From: Rhizobium mongolense subsp. loessense
GTDB taxonomy: Bacteria; Pseudomonadota; Alphaproteobacteria; Rhizobiales; Rhizobiaceae
Direction: 5' to 3'
Assembly: GCF_900099775.1 (NCBI RefSeq)
Contig: NZ_FMTM01000003.1
Span: 62,001-126,000, forward strand
Length of the DNA stretch: 64,000 nucleotides
A model generated the notes under the pieces. That model made no database searches. It was not told the DNA's origin and saw nothing but the letters and a program-made list of their open reading frames with translations. The position numbers were made by a program, and so were the translations under genes. This document shows positions 7,856 through 17,848 of this stretch, in pieces (within the stretch, counting starts at the first letter, position 1; each line of letters opens with the position of its first letter).

Positions 7856-8926
7856 ATGCCGATTATGGAATTGGGCCTATATACCTTTGCCGACGTCAAT
7901 CCGAACCCTGAACGCAGCAAGGGTGCGGAGGGAGCCGAGCGGCTCAAGCATCTGATTGAGGAGATCGAGCTTGCCGATCAGGTGGGGCTCGACGTCTTCG
8001 GGCTCGGCGAACATCATCGGCCCGACTATGCCGTCTCGGCGCCCGCCGTTGCGCTTGCCGCGGCTGCGGTCAAGACGAAGAATATCCGCCTGACCAGCGC
8101 CGTGACCGTGCTCTCCTCAGACGATCCGGTTCGCGTGTTCCAGCAGTTTGCGACGCTTGATCTGATTTCCAACGGTCGTGCCGAGATCATGGCAGGGCGC
8201 GGCTCGTTCATCGAATCCTTTCCGCTCTTCGGCTACAACCTCGAAGACTACGACCAGCTTTTTGAAGAGAAGCTCGATCTGCTGATAACGCTACGCGAAA
8301 GCGAGACCGTCAAATGGCAGGGCGAGCTGCGGGCGCCGGTCAACGGCCGCGGTGTCTATCCGCGCCCGCTGCAGGACCCGTTGCCGCTCTGGATCGCTGT
8401 CGGCGGCACGCCGCAGTCGGTGGCGCGCGCCGGTGCGCTCGGCTTGCCGGTGGCGCTTGCAATCATCGGCGGCGAGCCGCGTCGATTTGCGCCGCTCTTC
8501 GATCTCTACCGCGAGGCAGCGCGTCGGGCAGGGCAGGACGAGGCGAAGCTGAAGACCAGCATCAACGTCCATGGTTTCATCGCCGACACGACGGATGCGG
8601 CTGCCGATCAATTCTACGGTCCGCAGGCGGAGGTCATGAACCGCATCGGCCGAGAGCGGGGTTGGGGACCGACGAGCCGGGCGCATTTCGATATGTCGCG
8701 CGGCCCTTCCGGCGCGCTCTTCGTCGGAGACCCGCAGGTCGTGGCCGAAAAGATCGTCGCACATCACAAGATCTTTAGGAACGACCGCTTCCTGCTGCAG
8801 ATGGCGATCGGCCTCATGCCGCATGATCAAGTCATGCGGGGCATCGAGCTCTACGGCACGAAAGTGGCCCCGCTTGTCAGAAAGGCATTGACTGGCACGG
8901 GCGAAGGGGCGAAAGCCACGGCCTGA
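7856..8926 (+). CDS. LLM-class flavin-dependent oxidoreductase (luciferase-like)
   Basis: A 356-residue protein with the bacterial luciferase-like TIM barrel that uses reduced flavin. It begins [14 protein letters not shown]; the ATG at 7865 is an alternative start and I cannot separate them because neither has a strong ribosome site. Core segments are [32 protein letters not shown] and [12 protein letters not shown], typical of the Alkanal_monooxygenase/LLM group often annotated from rhizobial genomes. The substrate is not known. It is followed after 41 bases by a methionine aminopeptidase homologue on the same strand, with a small 7-bp hairpin (8936-8957) between them. Confidence 0.88.
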   Translation: MPIMELGLYTFADVNPNPERSKGAEGAERLKHLIEEIELADQVGLDVFGLGEHHRPDYAVSAPAVALAAAAVKTKNIRLTSAVTVLSSDDPVRVFQQFATLDLISNGRAEIMAGRGSFIESFPLFGYNLEDYDQLFEEKLDLLITLRESETVKWQGELRAPVNGRGVYPRPLQDPLPLWIAVGGTPQSVARAGALGLPVALAIIGGEPRRFAPLFDLYREAARRAGQDEAKLKTSINVHGFIADTTDAAADQFYGPQAEVMNRIGRERGWGPTSRAHFDMSRGPSGALFVGDPQVVAEKIVAHHKIFRNDRFLLQMAIGLMPHDQVMRGIELYGTKVAPLVRKALTGTGEGAKATA

Positions 8927-8967
8927 ACCCGCAATGGCCTGCGCCTTGCGGCAGGCCGGGAAAAGCG

Positions 8968-9726
8968 ATGGTAATCGAAAACGACGACGAACTGGTAAAG
9001 CTCAAGGAGATCGGCCGCATCTGCGCCAATGCCATCCAGGTGATGGCGGCAGCAGTCGAGCCCGGCATGACGACGCTGGAGCTCGACCAGATCGGTCGCA
9101 AGGTGCTGGAAGATGCGGGCGCGCGTTCGGCGCCGGAATTCTGCTATCAGTTTCCGGGTGCGACCTGCATCAGCGTCAACGAGGAAATCGCCCATGGCAT
9201 TCCGGGATCGCGCATGGTCCGCCCGGGCGATCTCATCAATATCGACGTCTCGGCCGAAAAGGACGGTTTCTTCGCCGATACCGGCGCCTCCTTCACCGTG
9301 CCGCCGGTCAAGCCGAAGATCGAAAGGCTTTGCCGCGACGGCAAGCGGGCGCTCTGGGTCGGCCTCAACCAGGTGAAGGCCGGCGAGCCGCTGGCCAAGA
9401 TCGGCAAGGCCGTCGGCGCCTTTGCGGCAAAAAACCGCTATACACTGGTCGCCAACCTCGCGAGCCACGGTGTCGGCCGCTCGTTGCACGAGGAGCCGGC
9501 CGAGCTTTCCACCTGGCCCGATCCTTCCGAGAAGCGGATGATGACCGAAGGCCTCGTTTTTACCGTCGAGCCTTTCCTGTCGCTCGGCGCGACATGGGCC
9601 GAAGGCGGCGACGACGCCTGGACGCTCTACGCCGACCCGCAGGCCCCAACCGTGCAGTTCGAGCACACGGTGGTGGCGACCCGGAACGGGCCGCTGATCT
9701 TGACGCTGCCGGATGGCGGGATTTAG
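8968..9726 (+). CDS. map: Methionine aminopeptidase type I (M24 family)
   Basis: A 252-residue metalloprotease that removes the initiator Met from proteins. The five metal ligands are recognisable: Asp in LINIDVSAEKD, Asp in FADTGASF, His in SHGVGRSLHEEP, Glu in FTVEPFLS and Glu in QFEHTV. The length is right for a type Ia enzyme, but the N-terminus lacks a zinc-finger extension. Its place next to an oxidoreductase rather than in a ribosomal or translation cluster suggests it may be a second, accessory copy; the rest of the genome is needed to tell. The ATG follows GGGAAAAGCG. Confidence 0.88.
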   Translation: MVIENDDELVKLKEIGRICANAIQVMAAAVEPGMTTLELDQIGRKVLEDAGARSAPEFCYQFPGATCISVNEEIAHGIPGSRMVRPGDLINIDVSAEKDGFFADTGASFTVPPVKPKIERLCRDGKRALWVGLNQVKAGEPLAKIGKAVGAFAAKNRYTLVANLASHGVGRSLHEEPAELSTWPDPSEKRMMTEGLVFTVEPFLSLGATWAEGGDDAWTLYADPQAPTVQFEHTVVATRNGPLILTLPDGGI

Positions 9727-9824
9727 CGGCGATTTCTCCCGGGGTAGTGTCACCCTTCTAAGCCTTGGCCGGTGGCCAGGCACAAGATTTCGTATCCTCT
9801 CGTCTGTGGGCGAGGGAGCCTGCC

Positions 9825-10415
9825 TTACCCCTTCGTCTCCGGCTTGCCACCTTGCAGAATTTCCGTGGCTGCGCGTTCCAGGATGCCGGCGATGCGGGCG
9901 GCTTCGGCTTTCGACCAGGGGTAACGCATCCTGAGTGCGGCGCGCAGCAGCGTGCGGGCGGCGCGAATGTCGCCATTGTCGCGCATCAAATCTTCCTCGT
10001 CCTCGGCGTCGCGGTGGCGGCCGTGGTGGTCCGGATCGAACATGCGGTTAACGAAAGCCATCTTCTCGCCGATGCGATCGAGCTTGTTCAGCGTGTGCTG
10101 GATCATGGCGCGATTCTCCTCGACCGTTTGTCTGCCGCGTTCGGTGATCTTGTAGAGCTTCTTGGTGCCTTCGATCTGGACTTCCGCCAGTTCCGTCTCT
10201 TCGAGATAGGTCAGCGCCGGATAGATGACGCCCGGGCTTGGAACGTAGAAGCCGCCCGAGCGCTCCTCCAGGGTCTTGATCAGCTCGTAGCCGTGACGTG
10301 GCCGCTCGTCGAGCAGCGCCAGCAGCACCAGTTGAAGATCGCCAGCCGAAAACTTGCGGCCCATTCCCATCCGCATCGCTTCGCCGAACATGCCGGTACC
10401 TCTGAAACCTCTCAT
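9825..10415 (-). CDS. PadR-family transcriptional regulator
   Basis: A 196-residue regulator with the PadR winged helix at about residues 20-95: LQLVLLALLDERPRHGYELIKTLEE, then SPGVIYPALTYLEE and the wing IEGTKKLYKITERG. A helical dimerisation tail with the charged stretch HHGRHRDAEDEED follows. The ATG at 10415 is preferred over an upstream in-frame start because AGGAAG precedes it and the family normally starts shortly before the winged helix. It is divergent from an MFS exporter, which it likely represses. Confidence 0.9.
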   Translation of the reverse strand: MRGFRGTGMFGEAMRMGMGRKFSAGDLQLVLLALLDERPRHGYELIKTLEERSGGFYVPSPGVIYPALTYLEETELAEVQIEGTKKLYKITERGRQTVEENRAMIQHTLNKLDRIGEKMAFVNRMFDPDHHGRHRDAEDEEDLMRDNGDIRAARTLLRAALRMRYPWSKAEAARIAGILERAATEILQGGKPETKG

Positions 10416-10461
10416 GGTCCCGCTTCCTTTGCTCTCGATGTATCGTTCACTATATCGTAAA

Positions 10462-10481
10462 ACATACGTCGGAAGATATGT
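10462..10481. promoter_or_regulatory. Inverted repeat between padR and the MFS gene
   Basis: ACATA at 10462-10466 and TATGT at 10477-10481 form an inverted repeat with ten bases between the arms, in the short divergent control region. The AT-rich sequence beside it (TATCGTTCACTATATCG, from 10441) has a further degenerate repeat. PadR proteins bind AT-rich dyads of this general kind, so it is a plausible but unproven operator. Confidence 0.4.
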
Positions 10482-10573
10482 CACTTCAAGAGGCCCCGAG
10501 GATTTGTGGAATTGATCGATCGATCAGATTTTCTCGTTTGTCCCCGCCATTGTGCAGCGCGATAAAGCCAAGC

Positions 10574-11755
10574 ATGTTGGTACGCAGCGATACCGAACCA
10601 GTGAACCTATTCCGGACGGCGCTTGCCGGCATGATCGCGATGTCGGCGGCCATGGGTTTCGGCCGGTTTTCCTATACGCCGATCCTGCCCGGCATGATGA
10701 GCGGCGTGCCGCTTTCGGCCGCCGATGCAGGCTTCATCGCTTCGGCCAATTTTGCAGGCTATCTCGCTGGCGCCGTGCTTGCCACTTACAGCTGGGCCGC
10801 CGGCCGTGAACGCAAGGTCGCGCTCTCGGCGCTTCTGGCGAACGCGCTGCTGCTTGCCGCCATGGCCGCCACGACGTCCGTTCCGGTCTTCGCTGTCATC
10901 CGTTTTCTGGCCGGATTGGCAAGCGCATTTGCGATGATCTTCACCTCGTCGATCGTCTTGAGCCATGGCGCTGCGGCGGACAACGACCACGTTCAGGCGG
11001 CGCATTTCGGCGGCCCGGGTGCTGGCATTGCGCTCTCTTCGGTCATGGTGATGCTGATAGGTTTCATCTTTTCCGGCGCCTCCGGCTGGCGAGCCGACTG
11101 GATCGGCGGTGCGATCTTTTCGGCAATCAGCCTCGCCGCCGTTTGGGTTTTGCTGCCATCGGCGCCGGTACGATCAGGCAATGCCGGCAAGGAGCCGCTG
11201 ATCGTCTGGAACCCGCCTGTGGCCCTGCTCACGGTTTCCTATGGCATCTTCGGTTTCGGCTACGTGATCACCGCCACCTTCCTCGTCGCAATCGCGCGCA
11301 TGGACGCGGCGGGGCAGACGGTCGAATTCCTTTGCTGGTTCATCGCTGGGCTCACGGCAGCCGTTGCGCTTTTTGCATGGCGGCCGCTGGTATATCGGCT
11401 TGGCCTCGGCTGGGTCTATGTCGCCGCTCTGTTGATGGAGGCGGTCGGGGTTCTCGCAACCGTGCTTTTGCCGCATTCGATGGCACCGCTGATCGGCGGC
11501 GCTCTCTTCGGCGCCACCTTCCTCGCCATCACCGCCTACGGGCTGCAGATCGGCCGCAAGCTGGCTCCGGAAAGCGCGCGCCGCATCTTCGCGACAATGA
11601 CCGCCGCCTTCGGTCTCGGCCAGATCATCGGCCCCATCGTCGCGGGCTGGATTGCCGAGCAGACGGGCAGCTTCACCATGCCGACCTTTATCGCTGCCGC
11701 AGCCCTCATCCTGTGCGCCGCCCTTGTGCTTCCCGTCATCAAGAGATTGGGATAA
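10574..11755 (+). CDS. MFS transporter, YbfB/YjiJ type
   Basis: A 393-residue inner-membrane protein with about twelve hydrophobic helices. The opening GMIAMSAAMGFGRFSYTPILPGM is characteristic of the YbfB/YjiJ group of the major facilitator superfamily, and TFLAITAYGLQIGRKL and AFGLGQIIGPIVAGWI lie in the C-terminal half. The substrate is unknown. The ATG at 10574 is chosen because the first helix follows within 20 residues; the upstream in-frame stretch is not conserved-looking and no strong ribosome site marks either. It is divergent from padR, a frequent arrangement for regulated exporters. Confidence 0.85.
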   Translation: MLVRSDTEPVNLFRTALAGMIAMSAAMGFGRFSYTPILPGMMSGVPLSAADAGFIASANFAGYLAGAVLATYSWAAGRERKVALSALLANALLLAAMAATTSVPVFAVIRFLAGLASAFAMIFTSSIVLSHGAAADNDHVQAAHFGGPGAGIALSSVMVMLIGFIFSGASGWRADWIGGAIFSAISLAAVWVLLPSAPVRSGNAGKEPLIVWNPPVALLTVSYGIFGFGYVITATFLVAIARMDAAGQTVEFLCWFIAGLTAAVALFAWRPLVYRLGLGWVYVAALLMEAVGVLATVLLPHSMAPLIGGALFGATFLAITAYGLQIGRKLAPESARRIFATMTAAFGLGQIIGPIVAGWIAEQTGSFTMPTFIAAAALILCAALVLPVIKRLG

Positions 11756-11875
11756 GCCGTTACAAATGCGTAACAATGGGCCGAACCCATTGCTGCCTTC
11801 TTCGAACTGCCATAGTTTCCGGCACAATCAGCTAGCTGATACTCCCAAGATTCCAGTTCAGGAAAGCGACTGCTC

Positions 11876-13141
11876 GTGTTCCATTCCTTCTTCCCGCAGC
11901 CGAAACTCTTCTTCCCGTCGGTAGCCATCTGGGCACTTATCTGTATCGCCGTCTGGTATGGCGTCGGAGAATCGACGGGTCTTTCTCTAGGCTTCGGGCC
12001 GCTTCCCGAGGGGCAGGAGCCCCCAATCGGACTCGACTTTTTCCTCTTGCCCGACAATCTGTTTTTTTACGCTTTCTTCCTGATATGCGTCGGTCTCTTC
12101 TGCGGTTTTTGGCACCTGCGAGCGAAAGACCATCCTTGGAGGCTCTGGTCCGTATGGGGTTCTGCGCTCATTATCATGGCGACATATTTCGGGGTTCAGA
12201 TTTCCGTTGCCATCAACAACTGGCGCCGTCCGTTTGGTGATACGTTGCAGAATGCGCTGGCGAAAACGGCCCCTGTCACCGTCTGGGACTTCTATAGCCT
12301 TATGCTGATCTTTGCGCAGATCGCGTTTCTCAGCATGTTCGTGTCAATCATCACTGATTTCTTCACCAGCCATTATGTATTTCGCTGGCGAACGGCCATG
12401 AATGATTTCTACATGTCCAAGTGGGAGAAGCTTCGCCATATCGAGGGTGCTGCGCAGCGTGTTCAGGAAGATACGATGCGTTTTTCGAGCATTCTTGAAG
12501 GCCTTGGCATCAACCTGATCAATTCGGTGATGACGCTGATCGTATTCCTGCCGATCCTGTTTGCGCTTTCAAGTTACGTCTCCGAACTGCCGATCGTCGG
12601 TGAAATTGGGCATACGCTGTTCTGGCTGGCGCTCTTCTGGTCCGCGTTCGGAACGGTGCTTCTCGCCGTCGCCGGTATCAAGCTGCCGGGATTGAACTTC
12701 CGCAACCAGCGCGTGGAAGCTGCTTACCGCAAAGAACTGGTTTACGGCGAAGATTATGCCGACCGAGCCCAGCCGCCGACGGTTAACGAGCTGTTTGCGA
12801 ACGTCCGCCGCAACTATTTCCGGATGTATTTCCACTATCTCTATTTCAATGTTGCCCGGTACTTCTATCTGCAGGCCGACGCGCTGTTCGTGACCTTCAT
12901 GCTGGTGCCGACGATCGTGGCGGGAAAGATCACCTATGGGATCTATCAGCAGATCCTGACGGCCTTCGGCCAGGTCAGCAACTCCTTCCAGTATCTCGTC
13001 AATTCCTGGACGACGATCATCGAGCTTCTGTCGATCCACAAGCGTCTCAGGGCCTTCGAGGCGGCGATCGACGACGAGCCGTTGCCGGAGATCGATCAGC
13101 GCTATCTCGAGCGTGAGGGCGTCGTCCAACCGGACGGCTAA
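11876..13141 (+). CDS. bacA: BacA/SbmA peptide transporter
   Basis: A 421-residue inner-membrane protein of the SbmA/BacA family, which imports antimicrobial-type peptides driven by the proton gradient and is needed for rhizobial survival in legume nodules. It starts at GTG ([15 protein letters not shown]). Family segments include [49 protein letters not shown] and a C-terminal [16 protein letters not shown]. Length matches known BacA proteins (about 420), and there is no ATPase domain, unlike the related ABCD transporters. It stands alone, convergent with a deacetylase gene. Confidence 0.95.
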   Translation: MFHSFFPQPKLFFPSVAIWALICIAVWYGVGESTGLSLGFGPLPEGQEPPIGLDFFLLPDNLFFYAFFLICVGLFCGFWHLRAKDHPWRLWSVWGSALIIMATYFGVQISVAINNWRRPFGDTLQNALAKTAPVTVWDFYSLMLIFAQIAFLSMFVSIITDFFTSHYVFRWRTAMNDFYMSKWEKLRHIEGAAQRVQEDTMRFSSILEGLGINLINSVMTLIVFLPILFALSSYVSELPIVGEIGHTLFWLALFWSAFGTVLLAVAGIKLPGLNFRNQRVEAAYRKELVYGEDYADRAQPPTVNELFANVRRNYFRMYFHYLYFNVARYFYLQADALFVTFMLVPTIVAGKITYGIYQQILTAFGQVSNSFQYLVNSWTTIIELLSIHKRLRAFEAAIDDEPLPEIDQRYLEREGVVQPDG

Positions 13142-13298
13142 GACATGGGTCGCGCTTCGCTGGAACGTCCCGTTTTCGGCAACCCGCTCACCCGCCTGCC
13201 GGCGCTCGTGGTGACGTTTACGTCACTCCAAAGATAGAGGGTGGCGGTGTGGCTGATCAATGCTGGGAGCAGAAATAAGGGTGGCGCGCCCCATTTGC

Positions 13299-13345
13299 CC
13301 TTCTCCCCAGCGGGGAGAAGGTGCCCGAAGGGCGGACGAGGGGGC
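13299..13345. repeat. Palindromic intergenic repeat, copy 1
   Basis: CCTTCTCCCC and GGGGAGAAGG form a perfect 10-bp hairpin with a 3-base loop at 13299-13321, followed by a GTGCCCGAAGGGCGG-type tail. The same design (hairpin plus G-rich tail) occurs at 35597-35640 and 59341-59390, always between genes. It belongs to the abundant short GC-rich repeats of Rhizobiaceae genomes. Confidence 0.7.
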
Positions 13346-13383
13346 GGCCCGGCAGGAGTTTCAAAGGGCGCGCAGGGGCACGC

Positions 13384-14382
13384 TCAAAGCCCCGAAGTTT
13401 CCTGTTCCTGCAATTTCCCGCGCGCCTCGATCATCGGGATCGCTTCCGCGTAGCTGACGCAGGCAACATCCGTTCTTCGGCAGACGTCGCTCACCAGGCG
13501 GTCGAGCGCACGCCAATAAGCGCCGCCGTTCATTTCCACGAAGTGGAACCCGAGCTGGAGGGGAATGCGGTCTCCGGCATATTGCTTGTCGAATGCTTCT
13601 TTGAAAGCCGCGTAAGCGCGCTCTTCGAAGACCTTGCTGTCGGTCTTGTCTTCTTCGCCCTTGGAATGGCGGATGAAGAGGTTGTAGTCCATGCCGATAA
13701 CCGGCTTTTCCTTCGGACCTTCGGGGATCAGCGGCAGGCCGAAGCGGATGATGCCGTCTTCGACGACGGGCGTGGCCGGACCCTTGGTGACGAGGCTGGC
13801 GTCATAGGAAAAGCCGGCCTTCTTCTGCGCAGCGATCATGTCGCCGCCCGCCGTTGCGGAAAGATAGGGTGCACGAAAACCCTTGATGCCGTGCTCGACC
13901 AGATCCTGCCAGCCTTGCGGCTCGTCAAGATCGACGCTTTTCCAAGCATTCTTCAGCGTCGCCTTGAAGGTCGCGTATTCGGCGGACCAATCGGCCTCGC
14001 TCCATTTGCGGCCGTCGAAATGGCCGCAGGCGTGGCTCGAAATATCGTGGCCTTCGAGATGCGCATGCCAGATGTTGCCGAGCCGCTCGCGGATTTCGTC
14101 GTCGCTTTGGGCAAAGCCGACATTGGACTTTCCGCGTTTCTGATGAGGGGCTTGGTAGGCTTTCTTCGCAGCCTGATTCATCAGGAACGTGCAGGAGAGA
14201 AAATACGTGAAGTGCGCGCCGTTCCTTGCTGCCATCTCGCGGCTCTTCTGCCACAGCGCGTTGTCGTGGGCGCCATCGAAGGACACGATCACCAGCTGCT
14301 TCGGCGGCTGGTCGGCTGCCTGGGCGGGAAGGGAGGTGAGGAAGGAAAAGCCGAGGCAAGCAGGGAAAATGAAACGAAACAT
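13384..14382 (-). CDS. Exported polysaccharide deacetylase-like protein
   Basis: A 332-residue protein with a signal peptide MFRFIFPACLGFSFLTSLPA ending AQA before ADQ. The fold is NodB-like: VIVSFDGAHDN is the catalytic Asp region, SSHACGHFDG carries the metal His residues, and GFRAPYLSATAGG is the third motif. It is divergent from typical NodB (FDGAHD instead of FDDGP), so the substrate is uncertain. The ATG at 14382 is chosen because it begins the signal peptide; longer in-frame starts would bury it. It is convergent with bacA. Confidence 0.82.
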   Translation of the reverse strand: MFRFIFPACLGFSFLTSLPAQAADQPPKQLVIVSFDGAHDNALWQKSREMAARNGAHFTYFLSCTFLMNQAAKKAYQAPHQKRGKSNVGFAQSDDEIRERLGNIWHAHLEGHDISSHACGHFDGRKWSEADWSAEYATFKATLKNAWKSVDLDEPQGWQDLVEHGIKGFRAPYLSATAGGDMIAAQKKAGFSYDASLVTKGPATPVVEDGIIRFGLPLIPEGPKEKPVIGMDYNLFIRHSKGEEDKTDSKVFEERAYAAFKEAFDKQYAGDRIPLQLGFHFVEMNGGAYWRALDRLVSDVCRRTDVACVSYAEAIPMIEARGKLQEQETSGL

Positions 14383-14501
14383 GGGCACCGCAACAATTGT
14401 TTGCGGCTTTCCTGTTACAGAATTGCGGCAAAGCTGCGGTGCCGCTGGCATTTTCCTGCGGCTGCGGCTAAGCCTCGGGAAACGGATAGGAGACGCGCGC
14501 C

Positions 14502-15086
14502 ATGGCCTTGCTTATCGTCGGCATCATACTTTTCCTCGGTATTCATCTGGTGCGGGTGGTTGCACCCGGTTTCCGCCAATCGATGATCGCAAGCCTCGGC
14601 GAGAACGGCTGGAAGATCGCCTATTCGATCGCAAGCCTTCTTTCGCTGATCCTGCTGATCTATGGTTTTGGCCAGGCGCGGCAGGTGACCGGCATGCTGT
14701 ACATGCCGCCGGTGTGGATGGCGCATATCGCAGTGACGCTGATGCTGATTGCGCTCATCTGTCTTGCCGCCTCGCTGCTGCCGGCGGGGCACATCGCGGT
14801 TCGGACCAAGCATCCGATGGTGCTTTCGGTGAAGATCTGGGCGCTTTCGCATCTGCTTGCCAATGGCGAGACCTCGTCCGTCCTGCTGTTTGCGGCCTTC
14901 CTCGCCTGGGGCGTCATTCTCCGCATCGCCCTGAAGCGGCGCGAGCGGGCGGGCGAGTTAACGCTGCGGCCCTTCGTTTCAGCCAAGTATGATCTTTATG
15001 CCGCCGTCATCGGCGTTGTTGCCTGGGGGCTGCTGATCTGGAGAGCGCACGAATGGCTGATCGGCGTTTCGCCGCTTGCCGTGTGA
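14502..15086 (+). CDS. NnrU family membrane protein
   Basis: A 194-residue membrane protein with about five hydrophobic helices. The N-terminal LIVGIILFLGIHLVRVVAPG and the central HPMVLSVKIWALSHLLANGE, which contains conserved His residues, are diagnostic of NnrU, a family linked to nitrite and nitric oxide metabolism and related to carotenoid isomerases. No denitrification genes are nearby, so a role in nitrogen oxide chemistry is not supported by context. The ATG at 14502 follows GGAGACGCGCGCC. The next gene starts 101 bases later. Confidence 0.9.
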   Translation: MALLIVGIILFLGIHLVRVVAPGFRQSMIASLGENGWKIAYSIASLLSLILLIYGFGQARQVTGMLYMPPVWMAHIAVTLMLIALICLAASLLPAGHIAVRTKHPMVLSVKIWALSHLLANGETSSVLLFAAFLAWGVILRIALKRRERAGELTLRPFVSAKYDLYAAVIGVVAWGLLIWRAHEWLIGVSPLAV

Positions 15087-15187
15087 CGAATCTTTGCGAT
15101 CCCCCTTACAAGTGCCGCAAAATGGAGTAGAAGGCCCAACAATATGCGGCAACGCATGCAATGGGCTTATCCGTGCCGGAGACGAGA

Positions 15188-15871
15188 ATGGCATTCAACG
15201 ACGACAGCTTCATCCGTGAAGTCAACGAGGAACTTCGTTCCGACCAGATGAAGGGCGCATGGCGCCGTTTCGGCCGCTATGTCATCGCCATCGCCGTTCT
15301 GATCGTGGTCGGTACGGCTGGCAAAGTTGCCTTTGACTACTGGGACGACAACCGCTCGTCCGGCACCGGCGACCAGTTCCTGGCGGCGATGAAGCTTGCC
15401 GACGAGAACAAGAGCGACGAGGCGCTTGCCGCGCTCGCCACGCTCGAAAAGGAAGGCCACGGCGCCTATCCGGTTCTCGCCCGCATGCGTGCAGCCTCGG
15501 TCCAAGCGCAAAAGGGCGACAATGCCACGGCTACCGCCGCCTTCGAAGCAATCGGCAAGGACCAGTCCGTTCCGGAAGCCGTCCGCGATGCCGCCAGGAT
15601 GCGCGCCGGCTGGCTGCTGATCGAAAGCGGCACTTACGAGCAGGTTTCCGCCGCCGTCGAGGAAATGGCCATTCCGGCGAACGCCTTCCGCCACTCGGCC
15701 CGCGAAGCGCTGGGCCTTGCCGCCTACAAGGCCGGCAACATGGTGCAGGCCCGCCAGTGGTATCAGGCGATCGCCGACGATGCCGCAAGCCCGCGCAACA
15801 TTGCAAACCGCGCCCAGATCATGCTTGATAATATCACCGCATCCGGCAAGGCGCCCGCCGCGCAGGGCTGA
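15188..15871 (+). CDS. Membrane-anchored TPR protein, YfgM-like
   Basis: A 227-residue protein with one N-terminal membrane segment (YVIAIAVLIVVGTAGKVAF, about residues 32-50) and a periplasmic helical-repeat domain. It belongs to the TPR_21/YfgM family that sits next to der (engA) and bamB in many proteobacteria and works as an accessory to envelope protein export. The start at ATG 15188 follows GGAGACGAGA and gives MAFNDDSFIREVNEELRSDQ, the usual beginning in rhizobia. der follows after 15 bases, so they are an operon. Confidence 0.88.
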   Translation: MAFNDDSFIREVNEELRSDQMKGAWRRFGRYVIAIAVLIVVGTAGKVAFDYWDDNRSSGTGDQFLAAMKLADENKSDEALAALATLEKEGHGAYPVLARMRAASVQAQKGDNATATAAFEAIGKDQSVPEAVRDAARMRAGWLLIESGTYEQVSAAVEEMAIPANAFRHSAREALGLAAYKAGNMVQARQWYQAIADDAASPRNIANRAQIMLDNITASGKAPAAQG

Positions 15872-15886
15872 ATCTAAGGATCTCTA

Positions 15887-17305
15887 ATGAGCTTTACGGT
15901 CGCGATCGTCGGTCGCCCGAATGTCGGCAAGTCGACGCTTTTCAACCGCCTGGTTGGGAAGAAACTGGCGCTCGTCGACGATACGCCGGGCGTTACCCGC
16001 GACCGCCGGCCGGGCGATGCGCGGCTGATCGACCTCAAGTTTACGATCGTCGATACCGCCGGTCTCGAGGAGGCCGATGCCGAAAGTCTGCTGGGGCGCA
16101 TGCGTGCCCAGACGGAAGCTGCAATCGACGAGGCCGATCTGTCGCTGTTCGTCGTCGATGCCAAGACCGGTCTGACGCCGGTCGATACTGCCTTGGCCGA
16201 AATGCTGCGCCGCCGCGGCAAGCCGGTGGTCCTTGTTGCCAACAAGGCCGAAGCGAAGGGCTCCGATAGCGGTTTCTACGACGCCTATACGCTCGGTCTC
16301 GGCGAACCGACGCCGATTTCGGCCGAACACGGGCAGGGCATGCTCGACCTGCGCGACGCGATCGTCGCCGCACTCGGCAAGGAGCGCGCCTATCCGCCGA
16401 AGGAAGATGTCGCCGTTACCGACGTGGACGTTCCGCGGTCCGAAGTGGAGGGCGAAGAGGATGAAGAGCCCGCCTACGACGATACCAAGCCGCTCCGCGT
16501 TGCAATCGTCGGGCGGCCGAATGCCGGCAAGTCGACGCTCATCAACCGCTTCCTCGGCGAAGACCGGCTGTTGACCGGGCCGGAAGCTGGCATCACGCGC
16601 GATTCCATATCCGTCGAGTGGGATTGGCGCGGCCGCACGATCAAGATGTTCGACACCGCCGGCATGCGCCGCAAGGCGAGGGTGATCGAAAAGCTGGAGA
16701 AGCTTTCGGTTGCCGATGCGCTGCGCGCGATCCGTTTTGCCGAACTTGTTGTCGTCGTCTTCGACGCGACGATCCCCTTCGAGAAACAGGATCTGCACAT
16801 CGTCGACCTGGTGCTGCGTGAAGGCCGTGCGGCCGTTCTCGCCTTCAACAAGTGGGACATGATCGAGGATCCGCAGGCGGTTCTCGCCGACCTGCGCGAA
16901 AAGACCGATCGCCTGCTGCCGCAGGCGCGCGGCATCCGCGCCGTTCCGATTTCCGGCCAGACCGGACGCGGGCTCGACAAGCTCATGCAGTCGATCATCG
17001 ATACCGACAAGGTGTGGAACAAGCGCATTTCGACGGCGCGGCTCAACCGCTGGCTGGAGCAACAACAGGTGCAGCATCCGCCGCCGGCCGTTTCCGGCCG
17101 CCGCATCAAGCTGAAATACATGACGCAGGTAAAGGCCCGCCCGCCGGCCTTCATGATTTCGTGCACGCGTTCCGACGCGCTGCCGGAATCCTATACGCGC
17201 TATCTCATCAATGGTTTACGCGAGGATTTCGACATGCCAAGCGTGCCGATCCGCATCCATTACCGCTCGCCCGACAATCCGTACGAGTCGAAGAAGAAGC
17301 GGTAG
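15887..17305 (+). CDS. der: Ribosome-assembly GTPase Der (EngA)
   Basis: A 472-residue double-GTPase needed for 50S subunit assembly. Domain 1 has [19 protein letters not shown] and VDTAGLE; domain 2 (from about residue 200) has [32 protein letters not shown] and the NKWD base motif. The first NKxD motif is NKAE, as often in alphaproteobacteria. The C-terminal KH-like domain ends [17 protein letters not shown]. An acidic linker ([14 protein letters not shown]) joins the G domains. It is cotranscribed with the YfgM-like gene. Confidence 0.97.
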   Translation: MSFTVAIVGRPNVGKSTLFNRLVGKKLALVDDTPGVTRDRRPGDARLIDLKFTIVDTAGLEEADAESLLGRMRAQTEAAIDEADLSLFVVDAKTGLTPVDTALAEMLRRRGKPVVLVANKAEAKGSDSGFYDAYTLGLGEPTPISAEHGQGMLDLRDAIVAALGKERAYPPKEDVAVTDVDVPRSEVEGEEDEEPAYDDTKPLRVAIVGRPNAGKSTLINRFLGEDRLLTGPEAGITRDSISVEWDWRGRTIKMFDTAGMRRKARVIEKLEKLSVADALRAIRFAELVVVVFDATIPFEKQDLHIVDLVLREGRAAVLAFNKWDMIEDPQAVLADLREKTDRLLPQARGIRAVPISGQTGRGLDKLMQSIIDTDKVWNKRISTARLNRWLEQQQVQHPPPAVSGRRIKLKYMTQVKARPPAFMISCTRSDALPESYTRYLINGLREDFDMPSVPIRIHYRSPDNPYESKKKR

Positions 17306-17356
17306 CCGCCTTTCACTCCTGTTCGGGAAATGCGCCGCCACACGGCGCGCGGAAAA

Positions 17357-17385
17357 GCTGGAGCTGCCGAGCGGGCCGCTCCAGC
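17357..17385 (-). terminator. Hairpin after the 17411-17848 gene
   Basis: GCTGGAGC at 17357-17364 pairs with GCTCCAGC at 17378-17385. Read on the minus strand the stem is followed by TTTTCC, which fits a factor-independent terminator for the hypothetical gene ending at 17411. The der gene on the plus strand ends 51 bases before it. Confidence 0.6.
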
Positions 17386-17410
17386 AATGACCCTGCGAAA
17401 CTTGGCGCTC

Positions 17411-17848
17411 CTAGTCGAGGAACGCCGCGCGCAGCCGATGGAACATGCCGCGCTTTCCTTCAGCGTAGAAAGAGCGGATTTGCCGGGCAGCGGTTGCAGC
17501 GTTTACCGTAGCGCCGAAGTGGCAGTAGCAGATGACCTTATGCAGCTCCCTGTCGGTCAACTCGAAAAACCGCTTAGCTTCGCCATATGTGTCGTTTTCC
17601 ATCCCGGCTGCACGCAGCACAGGATCCTTGAACGCGACGGAGATCGGCGAATTGTCGGCGCGCATGATGTCGCGCCCTGCTTCCGGCTGATATTCTGTCT
17701 GGTGCAGTGTCGAGAGATGCCGATTAGGGAACTGCTCGAGGATCTCTGCCCAGCGCTGCAGGCGCTCGCTGCGCGACATCTGCCGGCGCGGCTGATCCGG
17801 GTTGACGTTTGCGACGGTCCGCAGTTGGTCAAGTGCTTGATGTTTCAT
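17411..17848 (-). CDS. Conserved hypothetical protein, soluble, 145 residues
   Basis: I do not recognise a named family. The protein begins MKHQALDQLRTVANVNPDQP and is mostly helical and charged, with no signal peptide or membrane segment. It has several Trp/Arg positions near SRSERLQRWAEILEQFPNR and a Cys pair in VICYCHFGAT. The composition and codon use look like those of the neighbours, and a terminator-like hairpin follows it, so I take it as a real gene. It is convergent with der. It may be a small regulatory or stress protein, but nothing here proves a function. Confidence 0.65.
   Translation of the reverse strand: MKHQALDQLRTVANVNPDQPRRQMSRSERLQRWAEILEQFPNRHLSTLHQTEYQPEAGRDIMRADNSPISVAFKDPVLRAAGMENDTYGEAKRFFELTDRELHKVICYCHFGATVNAATAARQIRSFYAEGKRGMFHRLRAAFLD

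Noticed and set aside
8936..8957. 7-bp hairpin before the methionine aminopeptidase gene as a riboswitch
   Set aside because: Too short and simple; no conserved riboswitch core and the two genes may just be co-transcribed across it.
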